Both the position numbers and the translations under genes were made by a program. Below are positions 1 through 10,945 of a stretch of 64,000 nt of DNA, one piece after another. Source of the stretch: Xanthostigma xanthostigma (taxonomy: Eukaryota > Arthropoda > Insecta > Raphidioptera > Raphidiidae); the NCBI GenBank assembly GCA_963575645.1, contig OY754466.1:19818001-19882000 (forward strand), in the 5' to 3' direction. Numbering within the stretch: the stretch's first letter is position 1; each line of letters begins with the position of its first letter. The notes under the pieces are model-generated. The model did no database searches. It was not told where the DNA came from and saw only the letters and a program-made list of their open reading frames with translations.

Positions 1-217
1 CCTCAGGGTGTGCCCGTTCGGGTTGCTCTGTCGCTGACATTAACTTCGTGAACTCTCAGAGATTTCCGGCGAAGGATTGTTGACGCCGACTCAAAATTAC
101 TTAGATATACTAGACTGTCACATACGTTCGACTACTTAAATAGAACTTAGTTAAATAAACAGATCTATTATTTTTTGCTTTTCAGTTTTTCGGCGGTTTA
201 ATTTTTTTGTTAAAAAG
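1..217. repeat. truncated copy of a foldback element (right part)
   Basis: This stretch is nearly identical to 49231-49447. There it forms the right arm plus part of the spacer of a foldback whose left arm is the reverse complement (48966-49106). Only the right part lies in this window, so the left arm should lie just upstream of base 1. There is no coding potential. Confidence 0.8.
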
Positions 218-1348
218 TTTTTTTAGAAAAATTACTTGTTCGGCGAAGGTTTCTTGTGGTAAAACACAAAAACAAATGTTGCACTCTAATCTTTACCTAT
301 ATAGTTCGACATAGCGGCCCGGTCCGGGTTTGCTCGAATTTGTAGATTGTCACCGTTTTTTCGTCGACTTGCGTTGCAAAACTGGTCTCCACGAAAAGCG
401 CTTAACGCGATAATATATAGCCTATGTCCATCTTGAAGGTTCATTGTAGATATTAGCGACAACATTTTTAAATCGGATGAGTAGTTTCGGAGATTACCTC
501 TCCTACATCCAAACTTACAAACCTTACCTTTTTGTAATATTGGTATAGGTAGATTGTCGAATGAATTTGTTAATACATGACTATAAAGTTTTAATATAAT
601 GACAAAAAATTCTCTTTAAAAATTACTTGTCTGTTTTAAACGACAAATAATTATATATATAATAAAGTTTCTTTTAGAAGTTTTTCGATTTTATGCTTCC
701 TTTTTATTTTCATTACTTCTTTTGCTTTCACAAAACACATTTTCCGTTTTTACTTTACAAAACAGTTTTCTATTCATATAAAAATAACTTTTAATCACAA
801 ATTTACATTGTATAGTTTATTACAGTCATTTTTTGTTGCAATCAACTTTCATAGAGGACACAATTTCCCTAAGTACCTACATTAATCAGTTTTATTCATC
901 TTTTAGTAATCAGACACGTCTCAACACACATCATAGAAAGTCAGCCAACGCCTATCTTTTACTATTCCGACTCCACAAGTGAATGGTTACTAATTTAGGT
1001 CAAAATTCACTTTTCAAAATTTTACAATATTTTTCGTTTTGAGGTCACCCGAATCCAAAAAACATATTTTTGAAAAAAGTCTGTGCGCCTGTTTGTCTGT
1101 ATACTACACAAGTCAAACGGATGAACGGATTGAAACCAGATTTTGGTAGGATGTTTGATATGCAAATATGAAGAGCCCTGTTGTTTTTGGGTAAAATCGG
1201 CGCATGCGCAAAAGAGATATATGCTATGATAATATTTTTTTATATAATAATGTTATACTTTTCATAACGGTTTATTATTCTATTTATTTTTACAAGAAAG
1301 ATTTGTAAAATTTTTTTTCTCCACTTTATAGACTCGGAAATATTTTGA
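218..1348. other. intergenic, no gene recognised
   Basis: AT-rich sequence with no credible ORF or splice-linked exon. Bases around 1080-1210 have the look of old transposon-end sequence, but I cannot assign a family. Confidence 0.5.
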
Positions 1349-2822
1349 AAGTAAAAAAAAAATTGGAACGAAGTTTGACCCTGCAGGCCATCTTTGAAAC
1401 TTCGCGCTATTTTCGAGTTCACAACACTCAAAAATATATAAATTATAGCAAAAAATATAGCTCAAACAAAAAATCAATTTCTTACGAATTTTTCGTTATC
1501 GATATCTCGTGAACAAATGAACCGATTTTGATGCAGTTTGTGGCAATCGACGCAGTTTTTTTAACCTAAGAAAGTAATTTTGACAAAAAAATTAACCTAA
1601 TAAGAATTTTACGAGTAATTAAAAAAAAACATTTTTTTACTAATTTTTCGTTTACGATATTATGTCTTGAATAAATGAACCGATTTTGATGCGGTTTACG
1701 ACAATCAACGCAGTTTTTTGAGGAGAAGAGCTGATTAGATTTTGGAATTAATCGGTTTAGTAGCTTAGAAAATATTAAAAAAAAATAATTTCTGAAACTT
1801 GCATTTTTAAAATTTCTCATAATCTATTGGACCGAATCATTCCAAATTTTCAGGAAATCTAAGTTCATCAAAGTCATGTCAGATGCCACAAACTGCGTTT
1901 CAATCGGACACTCTTCAAAAGTAATAAGAATTTTACATACACATACACACTGCACACACCCACATACAGCCCAACAGACATTATCGCCAAAATAGCCAGA
2001 ATAGCTTTTTAGGACCTTAAAACGTCGAAATCTGACAAAAACTCGATTTTCGAAAATCGGGGTGAGAACCGAGGGCGTAGATATGGGGGGGTGGTACAAA
2101 GGGTAATTAAGGAGTCAAAAGTGGCTCCAAATGGTTCGTGTAATAACGGCTGCTGTTTCGTTTTTCTTTGTTGAACTTGGCTTGACACGCTGCCGTGTAT
2201 CTAGATGTCTATATGTGTGTGCATGGATGTATGTGTGCAAACCTCTTATATCTTTTGAACGGAGTGTCCGATTGAAACGCGGTTTACGGCATCTGACGTG
2301 ACCTTGCTGAAATTAGATTTCCTGAAAATTTTAAATGATTCGGTCCAATAAATTTTGAGAAATCTCCAAATACAAGTTTCAAATATTTTTAGGAATTTGT
2401 ATTTTTGAAATATTTTTTCAACTAGTAAACCGATTAATTCCAAAATCTAATCCGCTCAAAAACGCGTCGATTTTCGCAAACCGTATCAAAATCGGTTCAT
2501 TTGTTCACGAGATATTGTTAACAAAAATATCGTAAAAAAGTTTTTTTAATTACTCTTAAAATTCTTATCAGATCGATTTTTTGTGATAGGTAATTTACTT
2601 TTTTAAGTTAAAAAACTGTTTCGATTGCCGCAAAACGCATCAAAACCGGTTCATTTGTTCATTTGAAAAATTCGTAAGAAAGTGTTTTTTTTTTGAGCTC
2701 GAAGAGCTAAAAAATAAACTTCTTGCTATATTTTATATATTTTTGAGCGATTTGAACTCGAAAATAGCGGGAAGTTTCAGGGATGGCCTGCAGGGTCAAA
2801 CTTCTTTTCAAATTTTTTTAAT
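1349..2822. repeat. long inverted-repeat (foldback) element, arms ~610 bp
   Basis: The left arm (about 1349-1960) is an imperfect reverse complement of the right arm (about 2212-2822). Landmarks include the motif tgaccctgcaggcc near 1376 and its partner ggcctgcagggtca near 2784. The phrase about 'aaatgaaccgattttgatg' also appears in both arms on opposite strands. The spacer of about 250 bp is unique and non-coding. Short ORFs in the arms mirror each other and are by-products of the inverted repeat. Confidence 0.85.
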
Positions 2823-2897
2823 ATAAAATTCCTGTTCTGCGTATTACTGTAGAGATGTAACGATATAGTCCAATCAATGAATAGCTCAAAAGGGGGT

Positions 2898-3345
2898 GTT
2901 TCAAAATCCGGAACGTGGTTCAGAAGAAGTAAGCGGAGAATAAGACAGATGCAGACAGCGACTCTAATTTTTAATATGTAGTCTTTGACAAAACACCGTC
3001 GTAGTTCAGCAATATTGTAGAAAATATTTACAAATTATATACACAAACGTTCCTCGTTTATCGCTCTTTCCATTGATGAAAACCGTTTCAAAATCCGAAA
3101 CGCGCTTTAGAAGAAGTAAGCGTAAAAAAAGACATATGCAGACGGCGACCTTGTTTTTATTATGTAGTCTTTGACAAAACACCGTCGCAGTTCAACAATT
3201 TTGTAAAAAAATATTTACTAATTGTATACACAAGCCTTCCTCGGTTATCGCTCTTTCTATTAGTGAAAACCGTTTCAAAATCCGGAACCTGGTTTAGAAG
3301 AAGTGAGCGGAGAAAAAGGCAGAGGCAGACAGCGACTTTGTTTTA
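2898..3345. repeat. 187-bp tandem satellite, 2.4 copies
   Basis: The landmark gtttcaaaatccg recurs at 2898, 3085 and 3272, which gives an exact 187-bp period. The copies differ by scattered substitutions, and the third is truncated near 3345. A diverged inverted copy lies at 42408-42590, so the unit is dispersed as well as tandem. Confidence 0.9.
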
Positions 3346-4380
3346 TACTTTGTAGTGGTTGTTTTCTTATTTCTTTTCTAACATATCAACGTTGCCGGAA
3401 TCTTTGGGAGGGTATTCCCTCTATATTCGTTAAATGGGCCCATCAATTAACAATAAATGTTCACCCATTAAGCTCTGTCAATTTTGATATTTGTTTGTTT
3501 GTCTTTCTTCCCAAATGCAGGTTTTGGAATAAGTAGGTCCCAGCTACGACGCAACCCACTGAATGTATATTAAAGTATATATATTCTTGAAGGTAATTAA
3601 ATTTTCTACAACTCCATCTTAATAAATTTCTTTTTCAGATGAATAGTTTAGACGACATGAAGGAATGTTTGATGAAAAATATGCGATAAAAGTTTTTTTT
3701 CGAAAACTTTCACTTTTCTGGGGCGTGTAGCTCAAGAACGGTTGAGTATTTGGAAAAAGTGTATAGAACAAAAGCTGTATAAAATTTTATGAGCTTTAAT
3801 TTGACATAAGAATTTTTTCCCATGCGACGTACTGTTTTTGAGTCCTAAGCTGAAACCCCAAAAGTGGTACCTTCTTGGTGCTCCCCTCCCTCCGGCTCGC
3901 CTCCTAAACGTCAGGACTTTTGGTATGTTTACTCCCTAAGGACCCTGAACAAGTTTCTGAAGAAATCGCTTAGGGGCCTGCTCACGCACTCTACAACTTC
4001 TTTATTCACTGGACTAATAAAGGGAGTTCTGTCTACTGCACTATAATATATATTATTATAAAAATAAATAAATAAATAGTAATTTGGCTGTTCACTGTAA
4101 TGAGCGGTTAGAAACCAATCACTTTCACTTAGTACCACGTCTTGTGACAGGTGTTTGTTAAGCCTGTTATTATGGCTTTTCTGTCCTAGTTAGTGTTGTA
4201 AAACTAACGGTAATTTATTTTTTGTCGTGAACATTCGGTAAGTTTCTGTAATTTTGAGGTTTTCGTCACAGGAGCGGCACAGCTAAATTATTTTTTAAAT
4301 AAAAATAAATTATAATAGTAAATATTATAGGTAAACCAAGTAAAAGAAAAAGTTAAGTTCGCTTATATTTGTTTTGTTTT
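3346..4380. other. intergenic, no gene recognised
   Basis: No supported coding region. Around 4363-4426 there is a perfect hairpin whose arms include atatttgttttgttttt and its complement, overlapping the start of the tandem duplication described next. Confidence 0.5.
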
Positions 4381-4684
4381 TATTAAAGAATGCTTGATTA
4401 TTTAATAAAAACAAAACAAATATAGGTATCTGTATAGTGTATATAGTTTGTTCAATGAGTGCTCATAAGGGGAATGTAGATGGAAAAGTCGAAAGCAGAA
4501 CGTTGACTTAGGAACTTTGTTTGGACTAGTTAGGAGATACATACTAAAAGTCCTTACCCCTTCGAGGTATGCCCGAGGGGGGAGGGCACAAAGAAGGTCC
4601 CGTTTTTTGGTTTTTCGCTTTTATTAAAGAATGCTTGATTATTTAATAAAAACAAAACAAATATAGGTATCTGTATAGTGTATA

Positions 4685-5538
4685 TGTTATTCGCAATAGC
4701 CGAAATCGACCACTGCCCGAAATTTTTGCCCACAACGCGTTGCGGGTAAGGAAAATACTCACAAAGCGTTTTCTGTTAGTTTTTGCGGGGCATGGGTAAA
4801 ATTAAACGCCCACAACGCGTTGTGGGTAAATGCTCGTACCCACTACACGAATTAAAAGTTTTTGAAGCGTCGCATCGGTTTGTGGTCATTCCAATCTACC
4901 CACGTTGCGTTGTGGGCGTCTCTTCTTACACACGATGCGTTGAACATGCTAAGTATGACTTCCTCGGGACCAAAACAAGGATTTCTTCACTGCCTGTGTT
5001 TTAAAGCATGCGGAACAAAGGCATGTTCTTGTGTCAGGAAAAATATTAAGTGCCACTCAAAATGTCACAAAAGCAATCCGTGCCAGAATAAGTAGAGCGT
5101 GGAAGAAAAACATTGTGAATTTTTTGGTATATACTTTCTTATTTAAATGAACTCAGTGTTTATTAGGTATTTAGATACTATACATACATGTTTTTTGGAG
5201 TTAAAATTTTATTTTCATTATAATATAATATGATATTAGTGGTATTATTAAAAGCTATTAGAAAAATTGTTATTATTATTATAATGCATCGTGTGTAAAG
5301 AGACGCCCACAACGCGACGTGGGTAGATTGGAATGCCCACAAACCGATGTGACGCTTCAAAAACTTTTAATTCGTGTAGTGGGTACGCACATTTACCCAC
5401 AACGCGTTGTGGGCGTTTAATTTTACCCATGCCCCGCAAAAACTAACAGAAAACGCTTTGTGAGTATATTTCCTTACCCGCAACGCGTTGTGGGCAAAAA
5501 TTTCGGGCAGTGGCCGATTTCGGCTATTGCGAATAACA
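4685..5538. mobile_element. foldback transposon with 4-bp TATA target duplication
   Basis: The element is 854 bp. It starts TGTTATTCGCAATAGCCG and ends with the exact complement. It is flanked by TATA at 4681-4684 and 5539-5542. The neighbouring uninterrupted copy (4381-4621) has a single gtgtatatag at this place, which supports TATA as the target duplication. The arms are about 255 bp (4685-4942 and 5284-5538) and contain repeated acaacgcgttgtgggc-type motifs. The unique spacer holds a Cys-rich ORF fragment (next entry). The family is not recognised. Confidence 0.85.
4991..5095 (+). pseudogene. Cys-rich (CXC-like) ORF fragment in foldback spacer
   Basis: The spacer reads in one frame as a short Cys-dense peptide ending at a stop (5093-5095). 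The spacing is C-x-C-x4-C-x4-C-x-C-x6-C-x3-C-x6-C, with cores such as CGTKACSCVRKNIKC. This resembles the Tesmin/TSO1-like CXC metal-binding modules found in several transposon-encoded proteins. No start codon clearly belongs to it, because the upstream part of the frame runs into the inverted-repeat arm. I read it as captured or leftover coding sequence from a longer element protein. The function is unknown. Confidence 0.5.
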
Positions 5539-5785
5539 TATATAGTTTGTTCAATGAGTGCTCATAAGGGGAATGTAGATGGAAAAGTCGAAAGCAGAAC
5601 GTTGACTTAGGAACTTTGTTTGGACTAGTTAGGAGATACATACTAAAAGTCCTTACCCCTTCGAGGTATGCCCGAGGGGGGAGGGCACAAAGAAGGTCCC
5701 GTTTTTTGGTTTTTCGCTTTTATCTCGAAAACGGTGTTTCGTACGAAATTTTGTTGTGCTACATAATGAAAGCTGATAAAAATCT

Positions 5786-6787
5786 CTACAACTTTAGCTT
5801 TCACACTTTTTATCTATCTCCAATCTTTGCCTAGCTATGAGCTCCGAAAAATGATCGATTTTCAAAAAAGTGTTAAATTTTCTGTAGCACATTGTAACAA
5901 TACGAATTTTCCAAAATCATTTATTATTGCTCATCCACACTATTAAAAACACCCACACACTATTAAAAAATAACATAATAGTGTTGCCAGTTTATTAAAA
6001 GTAAACTGTTTCCGTCTTCACCGCGTGGAGGCAGGGCCGTCTTTAACCTATTGGAGGCCCTGGGTACATTAGGATAATGGGGCCCCTATGACCTTAACAG
6101 AGCACTAGTTTGTTAGAATAGACAAAGAAAATAGATAAACAAGGTTCTAGATTCTAAGTCGAGGAATGTGATATAAAATGCATATATTCAAAAGGATCAC
6201 GTTCCCAATTTTAACATGAAGAACACAAACAAAATTAAGTATATGAAAAACTAGTTCACTGATGATTTTTGTTTTAAACAGTTTAGGTACTTAGTATACC
6301 ATTAAATTGCAGTTTTATATATTTAAATTAACCTAAACATGCTGAAATCGAAAAGCCTGATTTTCGGGCGAGAATAGAGTAGCTTCGCGCATACAAAAGC
6401 TAAAAAGCAAATAGGTGTTCTAGTCAGTCATTATCGTTTGATTTTTTCGAAATAAATATGTTTTTCGGTAATGAATATCGATTATCGTTTGGTGATCTGG
6501 CAGGAACTAGGGGGTCCCTATCAATCGCGGGGCCCTGGGCACGTGCCCAGAGTGCCCAGTGGGAAAGAGGGCCCTGCGTGGAGGTACTCCCAGCTTATGT
6601 TATTTTTTAATAGTGTGTGGGCGTTTTTAATAGTGTGGATGAGCAATACGAAATTATTTTGACAAATTCGTATTGTTACAATGTGCTATAGAGAATTTTA
6701 CACATTTTTGAAAATCGACCATTTTTCGGAGCTCATAGCTAGGCAAAGGTTGGAGATAGATAAAAAGTGTGAAAGCTAAAGTTGTAG
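5786..6787. repeat. foldback element, arms ~190 bp, interrupted by a hAT MITE
   Basis: Left arm 5786-5979 (ctacaactttagctttcac onward) pairs with right arm 6595-6787 (…gtgaaagctaaagttgtag). A separate hAT-type MITE (6032-6576) sits in the spacer, so the foldback is older than the hAT insertion. No coding content. Confidence 0.85.
6032..6576. mobile_element. non-autonomous hAT element with 8-bp TSD
   Basis: The terminus CAGGGCCGTCTTTAACC and the end AGGGCCCTG form short imperfect terminal inverted repeats. The flanks carry an exact 8-bp duplication cgtggagg (6024-6031 and 6577-6584), the hallmark of hAT transposition. It is 545 bp with no transposase. A relative with a similar terminus lies at 38564-38822. 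Confidence 0.85.
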
Positions 6788-7135
6788 CGTAAAGTATTCG
6801 TGGATAACTGGTCTTTAAAACACTTGCTCTATTTCGAGCACTCCGCTGCGTCGTCGTGCTCGAAAAAGAATAGCGTAAAATATTCGTGGATAACTGGTCT
6901 TTAAAACACTTGCTCTATTTCGAGGGTTCACTCCGGCTGCGCCGTCGTGCTCGAAAAAAAGCATTTGTTTTAAACGATATTCAGTTTTTTTACATCCTCG
7001 ATCTAGATATATGGTTGTTAAGTTCGTTGCGCCATCTATTGAATATTCACTCAATCCAGTCAACAGGTATCGCCATCTTATATGGTTGTTAAGTTCGTTG
7101 CGCCATCTATTGAATATTCACTCAATCCAGTCAAC
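6785..7135. repeat. two short tandem duplications (86 bp and 71 bp periods)
   Basis: tagcgtaaa.tattcgtgg recurs at 6785 and 6871 (period 86). tatggttgttaagttcg recurs at 7010 and 7081 (period 71). The 71-bp pair is almost identical between copies, suggesting a recent event. Non-coding. Confidence 0.85.
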
Positions 7136-7463
7136 AGATAATTATGACTGTCAAGGAATAGACAAATAATTTGCAATTAAATAATATTGCGACTATAAAT
7201 TGAAATGTAAGCTATCCTATCTTTCAAGTTGGGTCGAATTGCACACGGTGTGCAAATCAAATTTAAAATCGGTTCAGTAGTTTAGGAGTTCATCGCGGAC
7301 AAACATGTGACACGTAATTTTTATATATAAAGATTAAATATTATTATCAACATGATCTCGTACTCGTACCACCACTAGTATTTAGTTTTGCCAAAAGAAT
7401 TACACAATATACTTTTACTTTTTCCCAATTTCGACACAAAGCAACGAAAAGCATAAAACACAA

Positions 7464-7669
7464 TAGCTATGTTCCAACCTCTCTGCGAACGGTAATATTA
7501 TCGTCACAGTCATGTGCCATAGCTAAAACGAAACTGTTTTGTATCGGTTTTGTGCACATGCGTCGACTTTGCATTGTTTTGTGCCAAGGACAGCGGTTGG
7601 AACACGTTTTAGCTACTGCGTGCATGTGACGATATTATTACCGTTCGCGGAGAGGTTGGAACAGAGCTA
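7464..7669. mobile_element. palindromic MITE (~205 bp)
   Basis: The left end gttccaacctctctgcgaac pairs with the right end gttcgcggagaggttggaac, with further pairing inward (ggtaatattatcgtcac). It is bounded by ta on both sides. No coding capacity. The rest of 7136-7824 shows no gene. Confidence 0.7.
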
Positions 7670-7824
7670 ATTTTGCCTTTTAAAGTACTCACTTATGTCA
7701 TACTCATATGTGATACGTATACCTATTAGGTACTCTAATTTTTACTGCAATGCGCATGGCGAATGCGGATGCCACGTGCGAGGCGTCTCGCGAATGTTAT
7801 CGTGAAAGTTACCGCGAATATTAA

Positions 7825-8648
7825 ATAGGCACCTTACACGATCAATATTACTGTCAAACGTATTGCTTCAGTAATATTGTCAGTACTCGATTATTTCAAA
7901 TCGATTCTTGTTTTATCAGAACGCACCTTACACAATCAATATTACTGTCAATATATTGCTTCAGTACTAGTTGAACCATCAGTGTATATACAGTGTTTTT
8001 TGGTTTCTTCCGAAAATGGATTCACATAATAAAGCCTGTCTAGCCATAATTTTAGCACTGGCAAGTAAGCATCCTGTTAATCGACGTTTGTGGTTGAAAG
8101 AATGGCTAATAAAACGTGATAAGTATTCACATGTCGTCTTGTTAAAAGAAATTAGTACTACAGAAATGGATGATTTTAAAAACTACTTCCGGATGAATGA
8201 GGAAACATTTAATAAATTAATACAAATAGTAACCCCTTTCTTAAGAAGGGAAAATACTACTATGCGGACCTGTTTACCAGTGAATGAACGACTAGCTTTA
8301 ACTCTAAGATATCTAGCAACTGGTAGAAACTTTGAAGACATGAAGTTTTCAGCTGTAATTGTCACCAGCTTCAATAGGCTATCCTCCATTGTTACGTCTG
8401 TACTGGCGCAAATCAAACGAGTACTGATCGAATATTGAAGCGCAACGTACATGGTCAATACTATTGAGAGTAATATTGACATTATCCCCTCCATTCTCCA
8501 GTATTGATGCGAGAATATCAAAAAATCCGGATTTGCATCAATACTGGTCGTCAATACCTGTATTGACGATCGATTTGACTTTACAATTCAATAATACTGT
8601 CAGTATTTTTGAGTATTGACAGTAATATTGATCGTGTAAGGTGCCTAT
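7825..8648 (+). mobile_element. PIF/Harbinger transposon, internally deleted
   Basis: This 824-bp element has terminal inverted repeats ATAGGCACCTTACACGATCA… and the complement at the right end. It is flanked by the 3-bp target duplication TAA (7822-7824 and 8649-8651), as expected for PIF/Harbinger. The left subterminal sequence is partly repeated (a second gcaccttacacaatcaatat near 7923). It encodes only the N-terminal part of the transposase. The right half is filled by atattgac-rich subterminal repeats. Confidence 0.9.
8016..8438 (+). pseudogene. truncated PIF/Harbinger transposase (N-terminal part)
   Basis: The ORF from ATG 8016 encodes about 140 residues; an in-frame ATG at 7971 is also possible. 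It has the typical N-terminal signature of Harbinger nucleases: RRLWLKEWL, then DDFKNYFRMNEETFNKLI, then NERLALTLRYLATGRNFEDM. Full-length proteins of this family are roughly 350-450 aa with a DDE catalytic core. Here the frame ends at 8438 and the DDE domain is missing. It is probably inactive and mobilised in trans, if at all. Confidence 0.85.
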
Positions 8649-9064
8649 TAAGAACATTCGCGAGGTGATTTTAGGCATGCGAATATTACGGTAAGTTACG
8701 TAATTTGCGTGGTAATCTTCACGGTAACATTCGACCTTTACAACACTAGTCCTAGTTGGAAGTGCGACGCGCTAGTAAATTGATTATTTTTGTCAAAGAA
8801 TTTTTTAGCTGTTTTTCGGATAAACTCGGTTATGGCCGATACGTTTAATTTCTGTGTAGTTGATAATTTGATGGATTTTGACATAGGAGATTTCGTTAGC
8901 TTCGTCGTAATTGTGGGAGTGACATAGGTGTATATATATTTCAATATGGTTTCAGCGAATCAAAAAGATACGGCAATTAAAAAATATTTTGTTATAACAA
9001 TACCTATGGGTTTCAAATAACAGTTATATAGTAAATAGCTAATTCCAAATATGTTTATTGTATA

Positions 9065-9240
9065 CTAGCGGTCCCGTTCGGTTTCACCCGGGTGTAAAAG
9101 AACGAATGGGGAAGGAAGGAACATGAGTACACACATTCATCTTAGTTTACCGAGATGAATGTTGTGTCCAAATTTCATGATGATCGGAGTTACCGTTCAA
9201 AAGTTTTTGCCAATAAAAAGCAGTATTTATATATTTTTTT
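9065..9240 (-). mobile_element. non-autonomous Helitron fragment (3' end at 9065)
   Basis: Read on the minus strand, the copy ends …CCGGGTGAAACCGAACGGGACCGCTAG followed by T. It has a short GC hairpin just before the terminal CTAG, as Helitrons do. Better-preserved copies are at 16001-16223 and 44199-44527. The 5' side is degraded towards 9240. The surrounding 8649-9259 has no gene. Confidence 0.65.
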
Positions 9241-9259
9241 AACTAATAATTTTTTTATA

Positions 9260-9792
9260 TTAAGGTAGTACGAGCACCAAGGCAATTTTAAATAAAAGGC
9301 TTGATTTTTTTATATGAAGTTGGACTAAGTCTAAACCAATTCTGAAAATTTTAGGGGGTTTTCTCGATTATTTAAATAAATAAATGACTTCAAAAGTAGG
9401 CATATTTAACATTGGCTTTATGGTAAAACGGTAGATGAATGATATGTTTTCATTGATTTCTCCAAAACTAGTTGGTGGAAATTAAAAAAAAACTTTTTAA
9501 TTAAAGTTACAACTTTAATAAATTATTGAAAACAAAAAAAAAACCCGTTGTGCCCGACTAATTAAAAATATAATTAATTAAAAAGATTTTAAAGTTTTAA
9601 TTAGTCGGGCACAACGGGTTTTTTTTTGTTTTCAATAATTTATTAATTAACTTTAAATTAAATAGTTTTTTTTTTAATTTCCACCTACTAGTTTTGGAGA
9701 AATCAATGAAAACATATCATCCATCTACCGAAATATAAGAAAAAAAATCAAGTCTTTTGTTTAAAGTTGCCTTGGTGCTCGTACTACCTTAA
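9260..9792. mobile_element. MITE with long TIRs (~530 bp)
   Basis: The ends TTAAGGTAGTACGAGCACCA and TGGTGCTCGTACTACCTTAA are perfect complements. The inner sequence also pairs (aaacccgttgtgcccgacta near 9542 with its complement near 9600), so the element is close to palindromic. No coding sequence. Superfamily not assigned. Confidence 0.8.
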
Positions 9793-10191
9793 TTAAATAA
9801 AATTAAAATAAATTTAAATGTAAGCCTTAGAAGAAAGCAATGTGGAAAATAAAAAAAAACAAAAAAGACGGGTTGCACTCCGGGAGTGCCGGCAGAAGTA
9901 AAAACTTGAATATTAACGTCTTAATTTTTGCATTTAGAAGCATTGTTTATTTATTGGCACCACTTGTAAATAAAATGGTTTGTATCATAGATTGCATTTT
10001 TATGTACGATATTTCAACGCTAGATGTCTAACGTTGTATAAAAAGTATCTGGCAATTACTATCACTTAGAGAGTCTCACCTAGTTCTTACTTTTCCTGAC
10101 GCGAGTTTAACATTTTTTACCCATTACAAAAAAAGTGTACAACGCCGCTAAAGAAGTTTTCACTTCAAAATAAAAAATAAAAATATGTTCG

Positions 10192-10264
10192 CCCAACGTG
10201 GGGCTCGAACTCACGACCCTGATATTGACAGTCGTATGCTCTATCGATTGATCCACCTGGGGTT
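10192..10264 (-). tRNA. tRNA-Lys-derived pseudogene or SINE head
   Basis: On the minus strand the sequence reads as a tRNA: A-box-like GGATCAATCGATAGAGCA, anticodon region GACTGTCAATATCAGGGTC, B box GAGTTCGAGCCCC, and end ACGTTGGGCG. The 3' half matches the insect tRNA-Lys pattern closely. The anticodon position reads GTC rather than CTT or TTT, and the anticodon and acceptor stems are mispaired, so it is unlikely to be a functional tRNA. A T-rich tail follows, suggesting a SINE. Confidence 0.6.
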
Positions 10265-10336
10265 GTGTACTCAGAACAATAATATGAGTATATCTAGTAA
10301 GTATATGCATTTCACATGAATAGAAGCTTATTTTTG

Positions 10337-10535
10337 AGATACATTTTGCAACATTTTTCATTAATGCTCCGCTCCTAATGGTCGTAGCGTAATATTATAT
10401 AGCTTATAGCCTTCCTCGATAAATGGGCTATCCAACAAAAAAAATTTTTTCAATTTGAACCAGTAGTTCCTGTGATTAGCGCGTTCAAACAAACAAACAA
10501 ACTCTTCAGCTTTATAATATATTAGTATATATAGA
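10337..10535 (-). mobile_element. Helitron 5'-end fragment
   Basis: On the minus strand it starts TCTATATATACTAATATATT and continues with aaagctgaagagtttgtttg. It is the same 5' region seen in the full-length copy at 44199-44527. The 3' half with hairpin and CTAG is missing. Confidence 0.6.
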
Positions 10536-10945
10536 TATTATACCACTTTTATACTACCATTCTGATAAAAACTACAAAAAAAGTAAAAAAACTCGAACGC
10601 GTAAAAATAACTAACTAACAGAATGAATATAAAAATGTATTATTTAAAAAAAATGAAATCCGACGGAAAAAATGAGATTAATTACTAAAAAAAAAGGAAA
10701 ACATGTCGGGCCCGTTCAAAATCAACACAAAGAGACAAATAGGTCTTCACCTGCTGCAAGTTGAGATTTTCCGACTTGATTTCCTCGTTTTAGTTACAAA
10801 TTTCATTTTTGTGCAGTCGGAAACTTAAGTTTTTTTTAATATTACATTTTTTTTATTTTTCCTAGAACGCTCTGTAAACTAAAAATTGATAATATTATTT
10901 TTTATATTATAGTGATATTTAAAAGTTTATCATGTATACTTACTG

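Larger units (their letters stand above)
4381..5720. repeat. 241-bp tandem duplication, second copy split by an insertion
   Basis: The unit starting tattaaagaatgcttg at 4381 begins again at 4622, giving a period of 241 bp. The second copy is interrupted at its internal gtgtata|tag position by the foldback at 4685-5538, then resumes (agtttgttcaatgagtgc) and ends near 5720. The intact first copy gives the empty-site sequence, so the insertion boundary can be read directly. Confidence 0.9.

Noticed and set aside
1280-2443. Several 65-90 codon minus-strand ORFs
   Set aside because: All lie in the arms or spacer of the 1349-2822 foldback or in A/T-rich flank, and repeat each other's composition.
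4783-5439. Pairs of similar ORFs on opposite strands (4783-5004 + and 5248-5439 -)
   Set aside because: They are mirror translations of the two arms of one foldback, not genes.
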